64,000 nucleotides of DNA. Origin: Micrasema longulum (Eukaryota; Arthropoda; Insecta; Trichoptera; Brachycentridae). The stretch lies in contig JAGVSM010002758.1 of NCBI GenBank assembly GCA_022494885.1, positions 124,001 through 188,000 on the forward strand. Reading direction: 5' to 3'. Positions 23,341 through 34,779 of this stretch are shown here, piece after piece (the first letter of the stretch is position 1; each line of letters starts with the position of its first letter). A model generated the notes under the pieces. It ran no database searches and was not told the DNA's origin. It saw nothing but the letters and a program-made list of their open reading frames with translations. The translations under genes were made by a program, and so were the position numbers.

Positions 23341-23562
23341 CATTAGAGCTCCGTTAATATGAACTCCAGTCATCCGGATTGCCAAATATCCAGATCGTTA
23401 TCAGGAAATAATAAATAAATAATTTTCTAATTTTAATTTAATTGTTCAATTAACTTTGCTGGGCATGTTTAAGTAAGTTTTTAATGTGATTCCAGTTCCC
23501 TGTATAATTTCAAAACCAATAAAATCTGTCATCCATTAATACGGATAATTGGAGTTTTACTG
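23341..23562. mobile_element. pogo/Tigger-like MITE
   Basis: 222 bp flanked by TA (23339-23340, 23563-23564). Left end CATTAGAGCTCCGTTAAT and right end (complement) CAGTAAAACTCCAATTAT are similar imperfect terminal repeats of the CAGTA type used by pogo/Tigger elements. It ends about 210 bp before the Smad-like exon. Confidence 0.6.
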
Positions 23563-23770
23563 TAGTTCAAGAAAAAAACAGTCCACCCTATGTGATTTTA
23601 CTGTGCGGCGGGTATTTGTTCGATCCGTGTGAAATGAGCCATTCCTCGTTTAATATTCTGTTTAGCTTTCCTCATTAAATCATATCCGAGAAAGTTGTAA
23701 TTCGCTGAATTCCATTCCAATGTATTTTTCTAAGGACTTATTAATAAATTTTTATTTTATTTTTTTCCAG

Positions 23771-23827
23771 AAACACCACCTCCTCCCTACTGTCGTACTC
23801 CGATGGACGATAAGCTTAAACCTGAAG
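23771..23827 (+). CDS. Internal exon of an inhibitory-Smad-like gene
   Basis: A 57-bp exon with a strong acceptor (pyrimidine tract then TTTTTTCCAG, ending 23770) and donor (GAAG|GTATGT at 23827/23828). Both introns are phase 1, so the exon can be read through in frame: ETPPPPYCRTPMDD then KLKPEG (the first E and last G codons are split). Inhibitory Smads carry a linker PY motif, recalled as PPPPYSR.P.D..KP, that binds WW domains of Smurf E3 ligases; the match extends past the core to R.PMD..LKP. Receptor Smads instead read ETPPP.Y followed by a different tail. Inhibitory Smads damp BMP/TGF-beta signalling. No MH1 or MH2 exon was seen here, so the flanking introns would be very long. A receptor Smad or an unrelated PY protein remains possible. 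Confidence 0.6.
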
Positions 23828-23959
23828 GTATGTTTTACATTATTATTTTTAATTACAAATAAACACTTAATTATAAAATAGTCTCTAAACAGTTTGATTA
23901 GTATAATTAATTTACGTTTACAATAGATTCTTTTAATCCGATTTGATAAAAAATGAGCA

Positions 23960-24295
23960 GTATTATTTATTAAATTAATAATTCAAAATTACACTCTTTT
24001 ACATATTCATGAGTTTATTAAGGCTGTGCCCGTGTTAAACCATAATAATTACAATAAAAAATGCGTAGTAAAATTAATTAAATTATAATAGCATGTGATG
24101 CAATAGAATATAAATAATAAAATTCCAAAGAAGACAACATAAAAAATAATCAGATATAAATATTATTTGAATATAAATTATACAAATTTAGTTACACATA
24201 CGAGTATAATCAAATATACAAAATAATAGTATCATTGAAATCAATAGAAAATAATACAAAAACATAATTGAAATGATAATTGAGATATGGTTTCT
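23960..24295 (-). mobile_element. 3' UTR of a LINE family, copy 2
   Basis: Direct repeat of 11880-12310 (shared AAAATTAC, GGCTGTGCCCG, ACAAAATAATAGTATCATT-like and TGAAATGATAATTGAGATATG blocks). It lies in the intron after the Smad-like exon. At its right end it abuts an RTE-like fragment of opposite orientation. Confidence 0.55.
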
Positions 24296-24640
24296 ATAAA
24301 CTCACAAATGTCTATATCCGCGCATTATGTACGGCTGAAATAACATTATCGGAAAAATTAAGAAATGAGTTCTGCCTTGGTTTGGACATGCAGCGAATGG
24401 ACAGCGAAAGAACGGCCAAAAAGATTTACGAAGCAAATGTTGATGGATGCATCCCTGTCTTTACATGGCATGACCAAATCTAGCAAATAACTTGAAGGTG
24501 GACTTGCCAAAAGTCGGAATAATCAGCGCGCGTGCATGAGAAGATGTTTCAATGTGGAGAAAGCGAGGTCTGCACGCGAAGACAGTGATATGGCGCTTTA
24601 TTATCTCTGCCTACCTCTAGGAGGAAACGGCGTGATGTTT
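24296..24640 (+). pseudogene. RTE-like LINE 3' fragment
   Basis: Reads YIRALCTAEITLSEKL, MQRMDSERTAKKIYEANVDG, TWHDQI, then MRRCFNVEKARSAREDS and LPLGGNGV. Same family as 13068-13987, with the RPRK segment lost and several frame breaks. Confidence 0.7.
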
Positions 24641-24649
24641 TTTTTTGTT

Positions 24650-25205
24650 CGACTTCTTTTAAGCTCGTATTACATTGATCAGAATACGGTACGAGAACTT
24701 CTCCAGTTTCTCGTACAATTCTCGTGCCAAATCTTGGGCCGTTTTATTTGTTGCTTTACACGGGGCCGTTTCTGGGATTGAAAATCGCGCACAAGCATGT
24801 GCAGTGGCATGGGAAGTAGCGAGGAAAGGAGGCAGAGACGTAGTGTGGCAACATTACTCGTCGTGCCCACCGCTCCCTATTTTGTCGGTTTTTAGCGCGA
24901 GTCAAAGGACCGGCAATATGAGCGCGAGTGGTTGGCCACATAATCGCGCGGCCGCAGTACGCATCGAGCGCTCACACAAGACGCACGCGTCATTTTTGAA
25001 TGATGTATATTTCTTAGTATGACATTGATATAATTAGCTACACTAAAAATGCATAGCGCGCACGCTGTCACAGTTTCATCGTCCATTTTATAGAAAGACA
25101 AATGACAAGCGCGAGTAGAGCGGTGTGTGGGCGGAGAGGGCAACATCGGGCGAAAGGGCGGCAGCGCGAGGAGCATAGTGATGAGCAGCGCAAGGAGCAT
25201 AGCTT
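24650..25205. other. CpG-rich island, no gene recognised
   Basis: GC- and CpG-rich block with many GCGC and GAGCGC motifs, strikingly different from the AT-rich surroundings. Long overlapping open frames on both strands (for example 24675-25022 and 24892-25200) are expected in such DNA and show no domain. A direct repeat GCGC/AAGGAGCATAG occurs at about 25170 and 25190. It ends exactly where the chimeric LINE copy begins. Confidence 0.35.
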
Positions 25206-25210
25206 AGAGG

Positions 25211-26490
25211 GTCTATTAGATGTTTTCGGCGCCATGAGAAATTTCGGGCAGTTTCACAGTTGACAAAACCTACTGACAACTAACAATATATTATTCTACG
25301 ATCAAGAATCAACATCGGGTTTCTAAAATAACATGGATTGTAAGCCTTATTGAAAATGAGTATTTCCATACAAGGTCAGACTATTATCTTTCGGGTCGTG
25401 AAGTTAAAGGTAAGAATCCCGTTGTATATGGTTGCAGGTTGCAGGTTGCAGTGTGTTGTGGTGTTCGGTGTCTAGTAATTTATATTATGTCATGCTACTT
25501 CGCATGCAACTCGCTGTCATATATACATAAATGATATTTTCGAATCATTAAAATATTCAAAAATAAGACTCTTTGCAGATGATGCCTTAATATATACATC
25601 GGGAGAAAATTATAAATCAATTATGGACAGACTAAATTATGATCTTAATAATGTATCACTGTGGCTAAAAATTAATAAATTAAAATTAAATGTTAACAAA
25701 ACTAAATATATGAATATAGGAAACAAAAGAATAGAAATTACACCATCAATTGTAATAGAAAATGAAAAACTTAATGAAGTCACTGAAATTAAATATTTAG
25801 GTGTAATGTTGGATTCAAAACTTACATTTCACCAAAACGCTAAGATGGTAATAAATAAGATTGCAAAAAATATATCAATTTTGGGAAGGATCAGAAGATT
25901 TATTGATAAGGACTCTTGCAAAACTATTTACAAAGCAATTATTGAACCACACGTTAACTACTGTAGTAGCATTTTATTTTTTATCAAACAAAGAAAACAT
26001 AGATAAACTAACTGTATTACAAAATAAAGCCTTTAGAATCATTTTGAAAAAAAACAGATATACGAGGGTAAAGTCGATGGTAAATGAAATGAAATTATTA
26101 ACATATAAACAAAGAATATTTTACAATACAATGATATTTGTTCATAAAATTATAAACTCTAATAAAAAAAACAGAATTTTGGAAAAAAATTGATCGGAAC
26201 CAGCATGAACACGATCACAATACTAGAGAAAAGAACAAAATTAGACTTCCATTTAGGAAAAAGGCAAAGTCACAAAATTCAATTTTATTTAAACCAATTA
26301 AAAAGTATTACGAAATGGAAAAAAATATTTATGAAGAAAAAAACATATCAAAATTTAAAATAATGGTCAAGACATATGTGATAAACAATTTATAAATTAA
26401 ATATATTTGCAATGTTATTATTAGAACACACATAACAATATGTATGATGTGTGTGCCCTACTTTAAGATTTAAATAAAAAATTAAAAAAT
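25211..26490 (+). mobile_element. Chimeric LINE derivative, copy 1
   Basis: A 1.28-kb unit: about 317 bp of non-RT head (25211-25527), then LINE RT starting at IYINDIFESLKY, to an A-rich tail near 26490. The head and the first 100 bp of RT are identical to 38581-38990, and both copies start at the same base (GTCTATTAGATG) after unrelated flanks. That shared start suggests a full-length copy of a short RNA rather than random 5' truncation. The 3' ends share AACACACATAACAATATGTA and TTTAAGATTTAAATAAA. Confidence 0.75.
25528..26395 (+). pseudogene. LINE RT/C-terminal coding part of copy 1
   Basis: Reads YINDIFESLKYSKIRLFADD (catalytic FADD near 25574-25585), LKINKLKLNVNKTKYMNIG, EIKYLGVMLDSKLTFH, KTIYKAIIEPHVNYCSSILF and YKQRIFYNTMIFVHKII. 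Upstream RT motifs and the endonuclease are absent. Frame breaks at about 25980 (extra T in a T-run) and 26165 (extra A in an A-run) relative to the 39-kb copy. A Jockey/CR1-like LINE. Confidence 0.8.
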
Positions 26491-26639
26491 GTATATCCTG
26501 CTTTACTGGGCGACCTAATAATTCGAACAGTTTGGGAATAGTAAATAAAATCCGTATTATCAACGTGGAAGACATCGACTATTTTATAAAAACCTCGACT
26601 CGCATGTTTTATACTAAATTAATTGTAGCGCTTCCACAC

Positions 26640-27110
26640 TTATAGATTACGCAGACAGAGCATAGCATAAGCTCAACCGATTTGCACAGTTCAAACCCGC
26701 GCCGTGCCTGTGGGTGTTCTGCGAGACACCAGACCCTCCCTGAAATAGGGTGTCTTTTTATTTGATGGACTTGATCCTGCCATGTCTTTCTCGGTCTTCC
26801 TCGTTTTCTGCATCCATGAACATTCGCATCGTAGATCCTTTTAGCAGCTCTTTCGCTGTCCATTCGCTCTACATGTCCAAACCGACGCAGCACCCTTCTT
26901 GATTCTGTCGATACTGCATGTTTCAGCCTTACACAGTACACGGATCTCGACATTTGTGCACCTATCGTACATCGTTTTACCACACATTCGCCCGAGGGAT
27001 CGCATTTCGACAGCATTTAACCTACATTCATCATTATTTTTGCAATTTCATACTTCGCTCCCATATATTAGAGTTGGCACTAGAACTCCATTGTGAACGG
27101 CTATGGGGAC
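26640..27110 (-). pseudogene. RTE-like LINE 3' fragment
   Basis: Minus strand: IYGSEV near 27060, RLNAVEMRSL, CGKTMYDRCTNVEIRVLC, then frame 26609-27016 with LRRFGHVERMDSERAAKRIY and RGRPRKTWQDQVHQIKRHP. Fourth copy of the family seen at 13.1, 13.8 and 24.3 kb, and the only one inverted. Confidence 0.75.
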
Positions 27111-27137
27111 ATGGTTGATAATATAAATAGAGATTGA

Positions 27138-27790
27138 TTGCATCAGAGATGGAATATCTCTTACGAGTATAGCATTAAGTATTTTGATAAACATATTACC
27201 AAATTATGTCAAATATTAAGGATAGTTATAGGCAGCATGTTTAGAATACAATATTTTATTTCAATAAAAACATTAAGACTTATTTATAAATCATTAGTGG
27301 AATCAATTATTGGGTACGGTATTACCAGTTGGGGTCTTTCTTGTAAAACCAACATTAAAAAAATCAATCTTTACAAAACTCGGTTCTTAAATTAATTAAC
27401 AGATCAACTAGAATTGATAAGGAAGAGGTACCCGAACTTTTTAAAAAGCAGGGGTGGGTTGGGTTTGGGTGCCTGTCCGTAAATGCTATATCGATTTGAT
27501 GGTAACTACCAGAAAAGTTATACACATACACATAATACAAGGCTAGCACAACGTGAAGGCTTGTCAGTACCGAGGTTTGTAAACAAGTGTGGCCAAAGAA
27601 CACTTCATCATACAATTACTAAAATTTTCAATAAGATTCCTAAGCAGACCTGAAAAGAAAATGTTGACAAAATTTTAAAGGAAAAATAATTAAATGGCTA
27701 ATGTGTAACAAGGCTTTATATTGATTGTTATTTTATATTAACAGTCATCTATTTAAATTTTGTAAATAAATTTTGTGTAAAAAAAAAACT
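27138..27790 (+). pseudogene. LINE ORF2 C-terminal fragment
   Basis: FDKHITKLCQILRIVIGSMF and IKTLRLIYKSLVESIIGYGI then TSWG (27138-27395), followed in another frame by TRLAQREGLSVPRFVNKCGQ and TLHHTITKIFNKIPKQ (about 27540-27650). It ends with GTAAATAAATTTTGTGTAAAAAAAAA near 27790. CR1/Jockey-type C-terminus, frameshifted. Confidence 0.7.
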
Positions 27791-28370
27791 TTTATTTCTT
27801 ATAATGTTCTTATTACTTTTAAATTTTACATAATTTCTGTAACTTTTTTCTTTGTAAAGGAAAAATAAAAAAGCAGCTGACAAGCCGGTTTCGCGGTTTA
27901 GTGGGTTTCATTATTTTTCCTTTAATATTTTCTGTTCATGTTGACTTTCTTAATTCCACAAAAAATAAAATTTTGATAACTAAGTTTAATACGCATTTTT
28001 CGTCGAGTCGAAAAAGAACGCCCTGTCGATTTCCCTCCCGAGATGTCGAGAACGTGTCATCACCCGAGACCGCGGAACATTCGCGCGTCCATTAGATGTT
28101 CCCTCGACAACGTGTTGTGTTGTTTTCCGCGCACTCCCGAGTGCCAGGGAACGAGGTGTAAAACGTCAAACAAGATGTTCGCTATCTATTTGCGGAGATG
28201 AACGAATTTTAGATTACAACAATATCGCGAACGGCGCGATTCGCGGAATTCTCGCCGAGGCGCGTGGAGCGTGGACTCCTGATCTGACGATTTTCCGACG
28301 CTTCCCGGCTCGTTATAAGATAATTCTTCATTTGAGATTTTTTTTTAATCCATCGCCAACGTAATATATT
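27791..28370. other. GC-richer block, no gene recognised
   Basis: 28000-28320 is rich in CG dinucleotides (CGCGAACGGCGCGATTCGCG) within AT-rich DNA. A 64-codon frame at 27901-28095 lacks any domain. Possible host intron regulatory DNA; unsupported. Confidence 0.3.
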
Positions 28371-28374
28371 TATT

Positions 28375-29105
28375 TATTTGACAATTTATATACATATACA
28401 ATATATATACATATAAGGGCGGCCATATTGCCTTAAGGCAATTTCTTCCTACCTACCCAAACCGTTCAGTTTGAGAAAATTATAAATACATGGACATATT
28501 GAATCGTACAATTTTATACAAAAATTAAAAACAAAGATTAATGAAATAAAAATATATAAAAAAATTAACACTATACTATGAAGAGAGGAGATGGGATGGG
28601 AAAGAAAGAAGGAGGATAAAGGAATAATTCAAATATTTAGATAGTGACATTTTAATCTTGACTTAAATGTAAATAAAAAAGGGGCGTCTCTTACATTAGT
28701 GGGTAGATTATTCCACAATCGAGCGGCTACTACTGTGAAAGAGGAGGCAAGAAAATTAGAGCGATGACAGGGTATTAAAAGGGTCCTCTCGTTACTAGAA
28801 CGAAGAGATAGTCCGTGTTGTGAAAGAGGTTGGATGAGCTCTCTCAGGTAAACAGGCGAAGTGGGATTATTTCAAATATTGTGAAGAAGTGATATAATGT
28901 GAATGTTACTTCTATGTCTGATACTGAGCCAGTGTAGTTGCGTGCGATACTCGGTTATGTGGTCAAATTTGCGAAGATCAAATATATAACGAATACAAAT
29001 ATTCTGCAATCGTTCTAACTTATCAAGTAATTCGGAGTTAGCGTCTGGATAGCATACATCCGCATAGTCAAGGAGTGGAAGAAGTAACTCTGGACTAATG
29101 TGTGC
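28375..29105 (-). pseudogene. LINE ORF2 C-terminal fragment with 3' UTR
   Basis: Minus strand from about 29085: LLPLLDYADVCYPDANSELL, KLERLQNICIRYIFDLRKF, EYRTQLHWLSIRHRSNIHII, one stop, then LRELIQPLSQHGLSLRSSNE, AARLWNNLPTNVRDAPFLF and FKSRLKCHYLN. Only one in-frame stop in about 170 codons, so fairly young. The 3' UTR contains the GGCGGCCATATTGCC hairpin region and a reversed (AATA) tail near 28375; the same 3' end recurs at 37679. Confidence 0.8.
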
Positions 29106-29109
29106 TTAA

Positions 29110-29130
29110 CATATATATATATATATATAT
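29110..29130. repeat. (AT)n microsatellite
   Basis: An uninterrupted alternating AT run of about 21 bases at the upstream boundary of the minus-strand LINE fragment. Confidence 0.85.
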
Positions 29131-30009
29131 GAGACCATCGCGGATGAAGTGAACCGACAGACAAAATGGACAAAAATTTCTGCCGTCATACGAAGAAAGG
29201 CCGTAACTACATGGAAGGAAATTGTCGTTTTGTTGAAATTAAAGATTTGAGCTTGTCGTTGCTTTATTTACAAAAGTATTCTTTTTTGTAATTCTTATAT
29301 CCTCGGTATATTCGAAAATCTTAATGTAAAATCAAAAAACAACTTTATCTAAAAGCTCTGTTACTATACGCACACAAACATTTTTCTCTACCTTCCATAA
29401 CTCCTTCCTCAAATACAAGAGTTACCAGATACTCCACCCTGATGCTGCAAAAAAAAAAATACAACCTTCGGTCAAAGAGGATTGGCCTAATACTCGGTTA
29501 AAGTGTACAATCTACTTCCATTATCCATAAGGAAAATTAGTAAGTACTCACAATATTTAAAATATATATGTATTTGAAGTAATTAATAATGTGTACAGTA
29601 CGAGTATATTAATATTTCATACTCGATTTAAAAAAATTTTTTTTTTTTTTTAAGCACTCTTTATACCACATATATGTAAATGGCAGAAATGCCGTATATA
29701 AATAAATAAATATACAATTACTATTAAGAAATGGATAGTGGAGGTGGGTTGCGCACGGATCGATTGGTGGATCAAGCCAAATAGGAAAAATGTGTGTACT
29801 GTTTATGAAATTTAGTTTATAATATTTTGGTTTAGTTTATAAGATTTGGACAAACTCAAAATATTGTTAAAAAACATTCTAGTATTTTTTTTTTAAACTT
29901 TTTTTTTTGTTGTAATCTGCAAGGAGTAAAAATCCTTAATTTCTCGAACTAGCATCCCTTCAACAAATAAAACAACTGTATTTGCTTTTAACGTGTCTTC
30001 GCGTCACCT
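29131..30009. other. No gene seen; scrap of foldback family A
   Basis: 29846-29880 (TTTGGACAAACTCAAAATAT) matches the outer end of foldback family A. Otherwise AT-rich without coding or repeat signal. Confidence 0.4.
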
Positions 30010-30251
30010 GGGCTCCAATTACGATGGGAAGTTGACATTTATCTTCAATTTTATCTACATAGTAAAATTAAGTTTTCTGTATGAAACGCTGAATATGCAT
30101 ACATTTTTTTCTTCTAAACATGTTAAATTATGGGTTACCGACGAAGATATTTAAAATTTTCACGCAAATATACTCATTTTCGTACACAAATATCGGTTTT
30201 TCTTTATAGACAGTCGAAGATAACTCTTAATTTCCCATTGTAATCGGGGCC
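30010..30251. mobile_element. MITE family D, complete copy
   Basis: 242 bp. Left end GGGCTCCAATTACGATGGGA and right end (complement) GGCCCCGATTACAATGGGAA form imperfect inverted repeats of about 40 bp that extend to TTATCTTC. Two partial copies are at 10454 and 15266. No transposase and no clear target duplication. Confidence 0.7.
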
Positions 30252-31639
30252 TTGAAACCATTGCGCGTGTAACGACTTTCTTTCGGCGCCTGTCCACCGC
30301 CGAAAAGACATTACGGATTACAGGCTGAATAATACCCAAGTAAATTATTCGTGGAACACTTCCACGCGGCGACGCCTGAATGTGAATATCCAATAGACAC
30401 CAGTGGCGAATGGTGATTTTATTTACAGGTAAGCTATAAAAAATATCATATATTTGTACCTACATAGGAGGTACATAATATAACGTAAGTCATATATACT
30501 ATAAATTGATCTTTTTCTGTGGTTCTGTGTGATACAACAACTCTCATCCAAGAAATCAACAACTCTCATCCATGAAATCAACTCAAACGATTTAACTACG
30601 TGATATATTATATTATGCATTTCTTTAATATATAATTCATTAAAAAATAAATAAATAATACCACTATGAATTTAGTTGATATTAGGTATTCAATTGAAAT
30701 GTCAACTGGCCGAATTGTTCTAGTAATTAATAGTGCTAAAAACGGCCGCGTGGAGCGCTATATGTCCTGCAATATGACGCATGAAAGTAATTATGGTCTT
30801 ATGTCAAAAGTACCATCTCAAAGAAAAATAGTCCTTAAGAAATAATGTTTGAAATACTGTTTTCCAAATCAAGAATCTTCAAATAATTTGTGTAATCTGC
30901 AAGTTTAATCTAGGAGAAAAAACCCGCACTGGGGTTAAGACATTCAAAATATAGTATACTTATTTGTAAGAAAAAATAAGCTGGAATAATCGACTAGTTT
31001 CTTGGCTCACCGCAGGCGCTGGGCGCGCTTTATAAATATTAATATTTATATTAGGATAAAAATACAAACGGTGGAAATGATTTAAAATAAATGGTAATTA
31101 TTTATTTGTTTTTCTGTAAATAAAGTTACAATAAAACATTATTATGTTTAGTCAAATATAATGGTAAGCTGCGCATAATCGCTTCTATACACGGTTCGCC
31201 CCTGATAGACACCTCTAGTCTCGATCGATATATCGTGCTCAGAGTTCTGAGTGACTGAAGTGTCTGAAGGTGCACAGAATCGTGTCGCCTAGCCAGTATT
31301 ATCGGATATTGCATTTAAATACGAGACATTGAATAAATCTTACACGATGCATAAAATGTGGGAAAACAGTGTCAGAGAGTTGAAAACAAATGAGAACAAT
31401 GTAAAATCATTTTTAAATTTTGTATTTCACTACCTTCGTCGTATCAAAATGTATTTCTGCGTTTTCAAGTAGTGCCTTCCAAACATGGCTTGATTTTGAT
31501 AGCTCCTACGTGTGTTAAAAACTCAAATTTTTCTATCGTCGAACCGACAAAAGTTACGAATCGTAAACTTTTAAATTGTGCAATTTTTACGGCAAACCTA
31601 AAGATGCCTTGTTGAAATTGTCGATTTAAACATTCTCCG
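30252..31639. other. No gene recognised
   Basis: AT-rich with a direct 'ATCAACAACTCTCATCCA' duplication near 30540-30575. Short frames on the minus strand (30160-30393, 31126-31314) have no domains. Confidence 0.3.
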
Positions 31640-32180
31640 ACATCAACGAATGCCGAATGATTCAATATTTGTATCCGGCGCCGATGCCAGCCGGCTACAT
31701 CCACGGATCACCGAGGATAGAAGGATACGATTCAAGAGCGCGCGAACTAAGATGGCGGCGTGGATCCTGACCCATCGTGTCCCTCGCGTTATCACGTTGG
31801 ATCTGTACAGTACAGCTATTCCCGCTTCGTCTCCGGCCTCCCACGCCTCCGCGGAGAATGCGAATAGCGCCCGTAAAATGGCTAAGTAATATGTCTAATT
31901 GAATGCTAATAATATGCGGTCATAATACGCGAATAGTTAATATTCTCGGTTTGTTTCCACTTAATGTTTTATGAAGCCATTCGCGGCGCCTCCCCGGCGC
32001 GCGCTTCGCGGCTCCGCGACTCCGGCACTCCGAGGCGCCACGGTTTGGCGTATTGATAAACATGTTTGTTCCTAGTTCCCGAGTTTACTAACATCGGCCG
32101 ATAACGGAATACCGACCATTGTTGGCCTGCGCTAGTGTCAACAAGTCTCTACAGGCGTACCTGTGCCTCGATTATGAACG
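31640..32180. other. CpG-rich block
   Basis: High CpG, with GGCGCC at 31677-31682, 31986 and 32034 and GCGCGCGCTTCGCGG near 31998. Overlapping frames (31465-31704 minus, 31650-31889 plus) show no domain. In an otherwise transposon-filled region this is a candidate for conserved regulatory sequence. I looked for the BMP activating element GGCGCCA(N4)GNC and found no exact match. Confidence 0.35.
31749..31759 (+). promoter_or_regulatory. YY1/Pho-type motif
   Basis: AAGATGGCGGC matches the classical YY1 (insect Pho) binding core. It lies in the CpG-rich block. A single motif can occur by chance. Confidence 0.3.
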
Positions 32181-32540
32181 CTATCTTCGTCTGTATATAT
32201 CGAGACGGTATACTTAACTTCTGTACTATCTGTATCTTACCTCAGTATGTTCTACCTGCTTGTCATATCGACATCATATGATCGAAACAAGCCGACGGAA
32301 TGACCGCAAACAATTAGTCCTCGTTCCTTACGTCATTGACATTTAAAATAGTCCTCATTTATATTTTAAATAGGCTTCTGTAATTAAATAAAAGTGCTCA
32401 CTTCAAAGCGATTATAAACTCCAATAAATTCCAATTCAAGCAAAAAGTGCTCGCTTGAACATGAATTTTGTATAACTTTTGAAAATCACCTAGACGGTAC
32501 GCTTAATGATCGTCTGTATGTATCTACCGATCAACTACAT

Positions 32541-32700
32541 ACAGGTCATAAGCCCTGTAGATGCCTAGACTTCTGTATTCCCTTCTCTAAAGTGTTCTTC
32601 GTCTCTGTTGTTATATGTTATATTGACAGCTCCCCGGGGAGTTGAATCCAGTCCTTGTCTACAAAAATTTGGACAAACTCAAAATATTGTTTATAATTTA
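32541..32700. repeat. Foldback family A, right-end fragment
   Basis: CAGGTCATAAGCCCTGTAGA ... GTCTCTGTTG ... CAGCTCCCCGGGGAGTTGAA ... ATTTGGACAAACTCAAAATA. This copy best defines the outer part of the family. Confidence 0.7.
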
Positions 32701-32995
32701 TACTATAAATTCTATAGAAGACAATTTCAATTATTATGAATAGAGATCTAATAACATCTAACTTGTAATGTCTTTAAAATCCGTCCTCTATTTTTATTCA
32801 CTCGAAGAATTTTCATCATCATCATGTCTGCTTACCATGTAGATGTAACTACCATCTAAATATTAATATATTCTGTCTCGATACAAGTCAAACTAAAATA
32901 CAGTTAAGACGTTTTCCCCAAGACGCCTCCGATGCAAAATAATTATCCTGCCAAGTTTTTTTTCTCCCAGAAGATTTTACAAGTCTAAATTTGTT

Positions 32996-33072
32996 GCAAC
33001 AAAGAGGGGAACATTTTTGAGAAAGGAATATGGAAGTCTAAGCATTTACAGGTCTTATGGCCTGTCATTGGT
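32996..33072. repeat. Foldback family A, left-arm fragment
   Basis: GCAACAAAGAGGGGAACATT ... GGAATATGGAAGTCTAAGCA ... GGTCTTATGGCCTGTCATTG; stops before the core. Opposite arm to the copy 300 bp upstream. Confidence 0.65.
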
Positions 33073-33109
33073 AAAATAAATAGTCAAAAATATTATCTTT
33101 TTAACCTTT

Positions 33110-33677
33110 CCCTTACTATCCCAAAAACATCCGCGCGTAACGGTGCTCTATAGTCAATACACGTGAAAAAATTGAGATATTTTCAAATCGGAAAATTTAG
33201 AAAAGAAATTCATATGCAATTAATTCAACTATTTATAGTTGAAGTCAAAAGTGATCATATTTTTAATCTAATTGTTAAAAACATGAGCTCATGTTCCCAG
33301 CGCTAACGAAAGAACCCCCCTTGACGTAAATCGGATTGATACTAACTGGCGTCTGGGAGAAGTATTAGAAACATCGCTGTTCGCGCGTGTCTGTCTCGCT
33401 CCCGAATCTGTATTATCGAGAGTGAGACGTTAAAAGTGTGTGAGACAATTATAGTATTCTTTTACTACGTACTCGGCAACATTCGACACATCGGTAGACA
33501 TTTGATAAAATGCTTTTTCTGTTCCCAATAATCGTTAATTATTAAAAAACAAAATTCGTAAATGTATAACGGAGGACTACCGAAAAACTTAACCCATAAT
33601 TTATTATATTTATGGAGATATTAAAGTTATTAGATGCAATGTGTACTAGCTACACGTCACCGGAAAGGGAGAGTTGA
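33110..33677. mobile_element. Repeat family E, copy 2 (inverted)
   Basis: Reverse-complement partner of 5890-6460 with almost equal length. Starts TTAACCTTTCCCTTACTATC, contains CATCCGCGCGTAACGG and, near the right end, GCAATGTGTACTAGCTACAC. No ORF. Equal lengths and matching ends suggest a defined non-autonomous element. Confidence 0.6.
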
Positions 33678-33689
33678 AAATCAAAAATA

Positions 33690-34779
33690 ATTATATCCGT
33701 AAAAATCATCGCCTTGAAGTATGTACGTAAATTCTTTGCATCGGAACCGACTAAAATGTACACATATTGTTGAGTTTACTGCTATTTGAAGATTTCCTCC
33801 ACCCGACCTTATCGACAGAGTTCGAGTATTAGTATATCCGTTTTGGCCGCACACGATGCTAGTAGTACTAGTAGGTATATTGATTTATATTATACCAAAT
33901 ACCAAACCAATGCAATGTTTGCATACGCGAGTGGCGCAATGGATAGTGAAATAAACATTCTTGACAACGAAATATTCATATTTCTTCAGCAGCAACATGA
34001 ATAATACTCGTAATTTATTTGACCACATCTGCATATCGATTACCAGTATGCAAAACTCTCGCATACAAGATAATTGATATTGTTAGACTGAGGTGCGTTT
34101 ATATACTGCAAGAATTTGTCTTTAATGTTTGAATTCCCCATTTTGTAGTGCCTATATAAATATATAACAGCAATCATACATTTATGTATCAAGGGCTTAA
34201 GGACGAAACACGCAACAGGCAAGGTGCTGTGTTTAATATAATATATTATTCTGTGTAGTATCCTAAAAATAACAAGTGGCACTTAGTCCGTCGTTCCTCT
34301 ATCTATTTATAACTCAATTAATAGGATTGGTTTGTTAATCAGACGCTGCTCGCTCTTCACCATATTAAAATATTTATGTAATGTGAAGTTATAAGACAGG
34401 ATATGAAATGCACATGTTTTTTAAATGATTGTCAATTTGAAAATAAAATATTATACGTTAGTATTAAAAGGAATAATACAATGAATTGCATCGTATTTTC
34501 CCCGTTATTGTTAAATACATACTTTAGTTAAGTAATTAAAATAAGTACAACTTTGTATCTACAGTTTAAATAATACAATACAGACATGTTTATTTTTTTC
34601 TATTACAATCTACTTAGTTGTCTTAAAGCTGTGGACTTTCCAAAAAATAAAAATATAATGCTAAATTTTTTTGGAATTCATACCTATTATTTTTTTTTCA
34701 TTCCAAGTATGTGGGTCCCAAGTACTGCAATTTCCCTTTTTAAAATTTTCCCATAGGAAATTTTTCCAATAAATTTCAC
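33690..34779. other. No gene recognised
   Basis: AT-rich, short frames only (33786-34004 plus, 34040-34282 minus) without domains. Confidence 0.3.

Noticed and set aside
24675..25200. Overlapping frames of 60-115 codons on both strands
   Set aside because: Expected by chance in a CpG-rich block; no domain, splice or codon signal.
31640..32180. BMP activating element GGCGCCA(N4)GNC in the CpG-rich blocks
   Set aside because: Several GGCGCC cores seen, but none with the full spacing and GNC half by eye on either strand.
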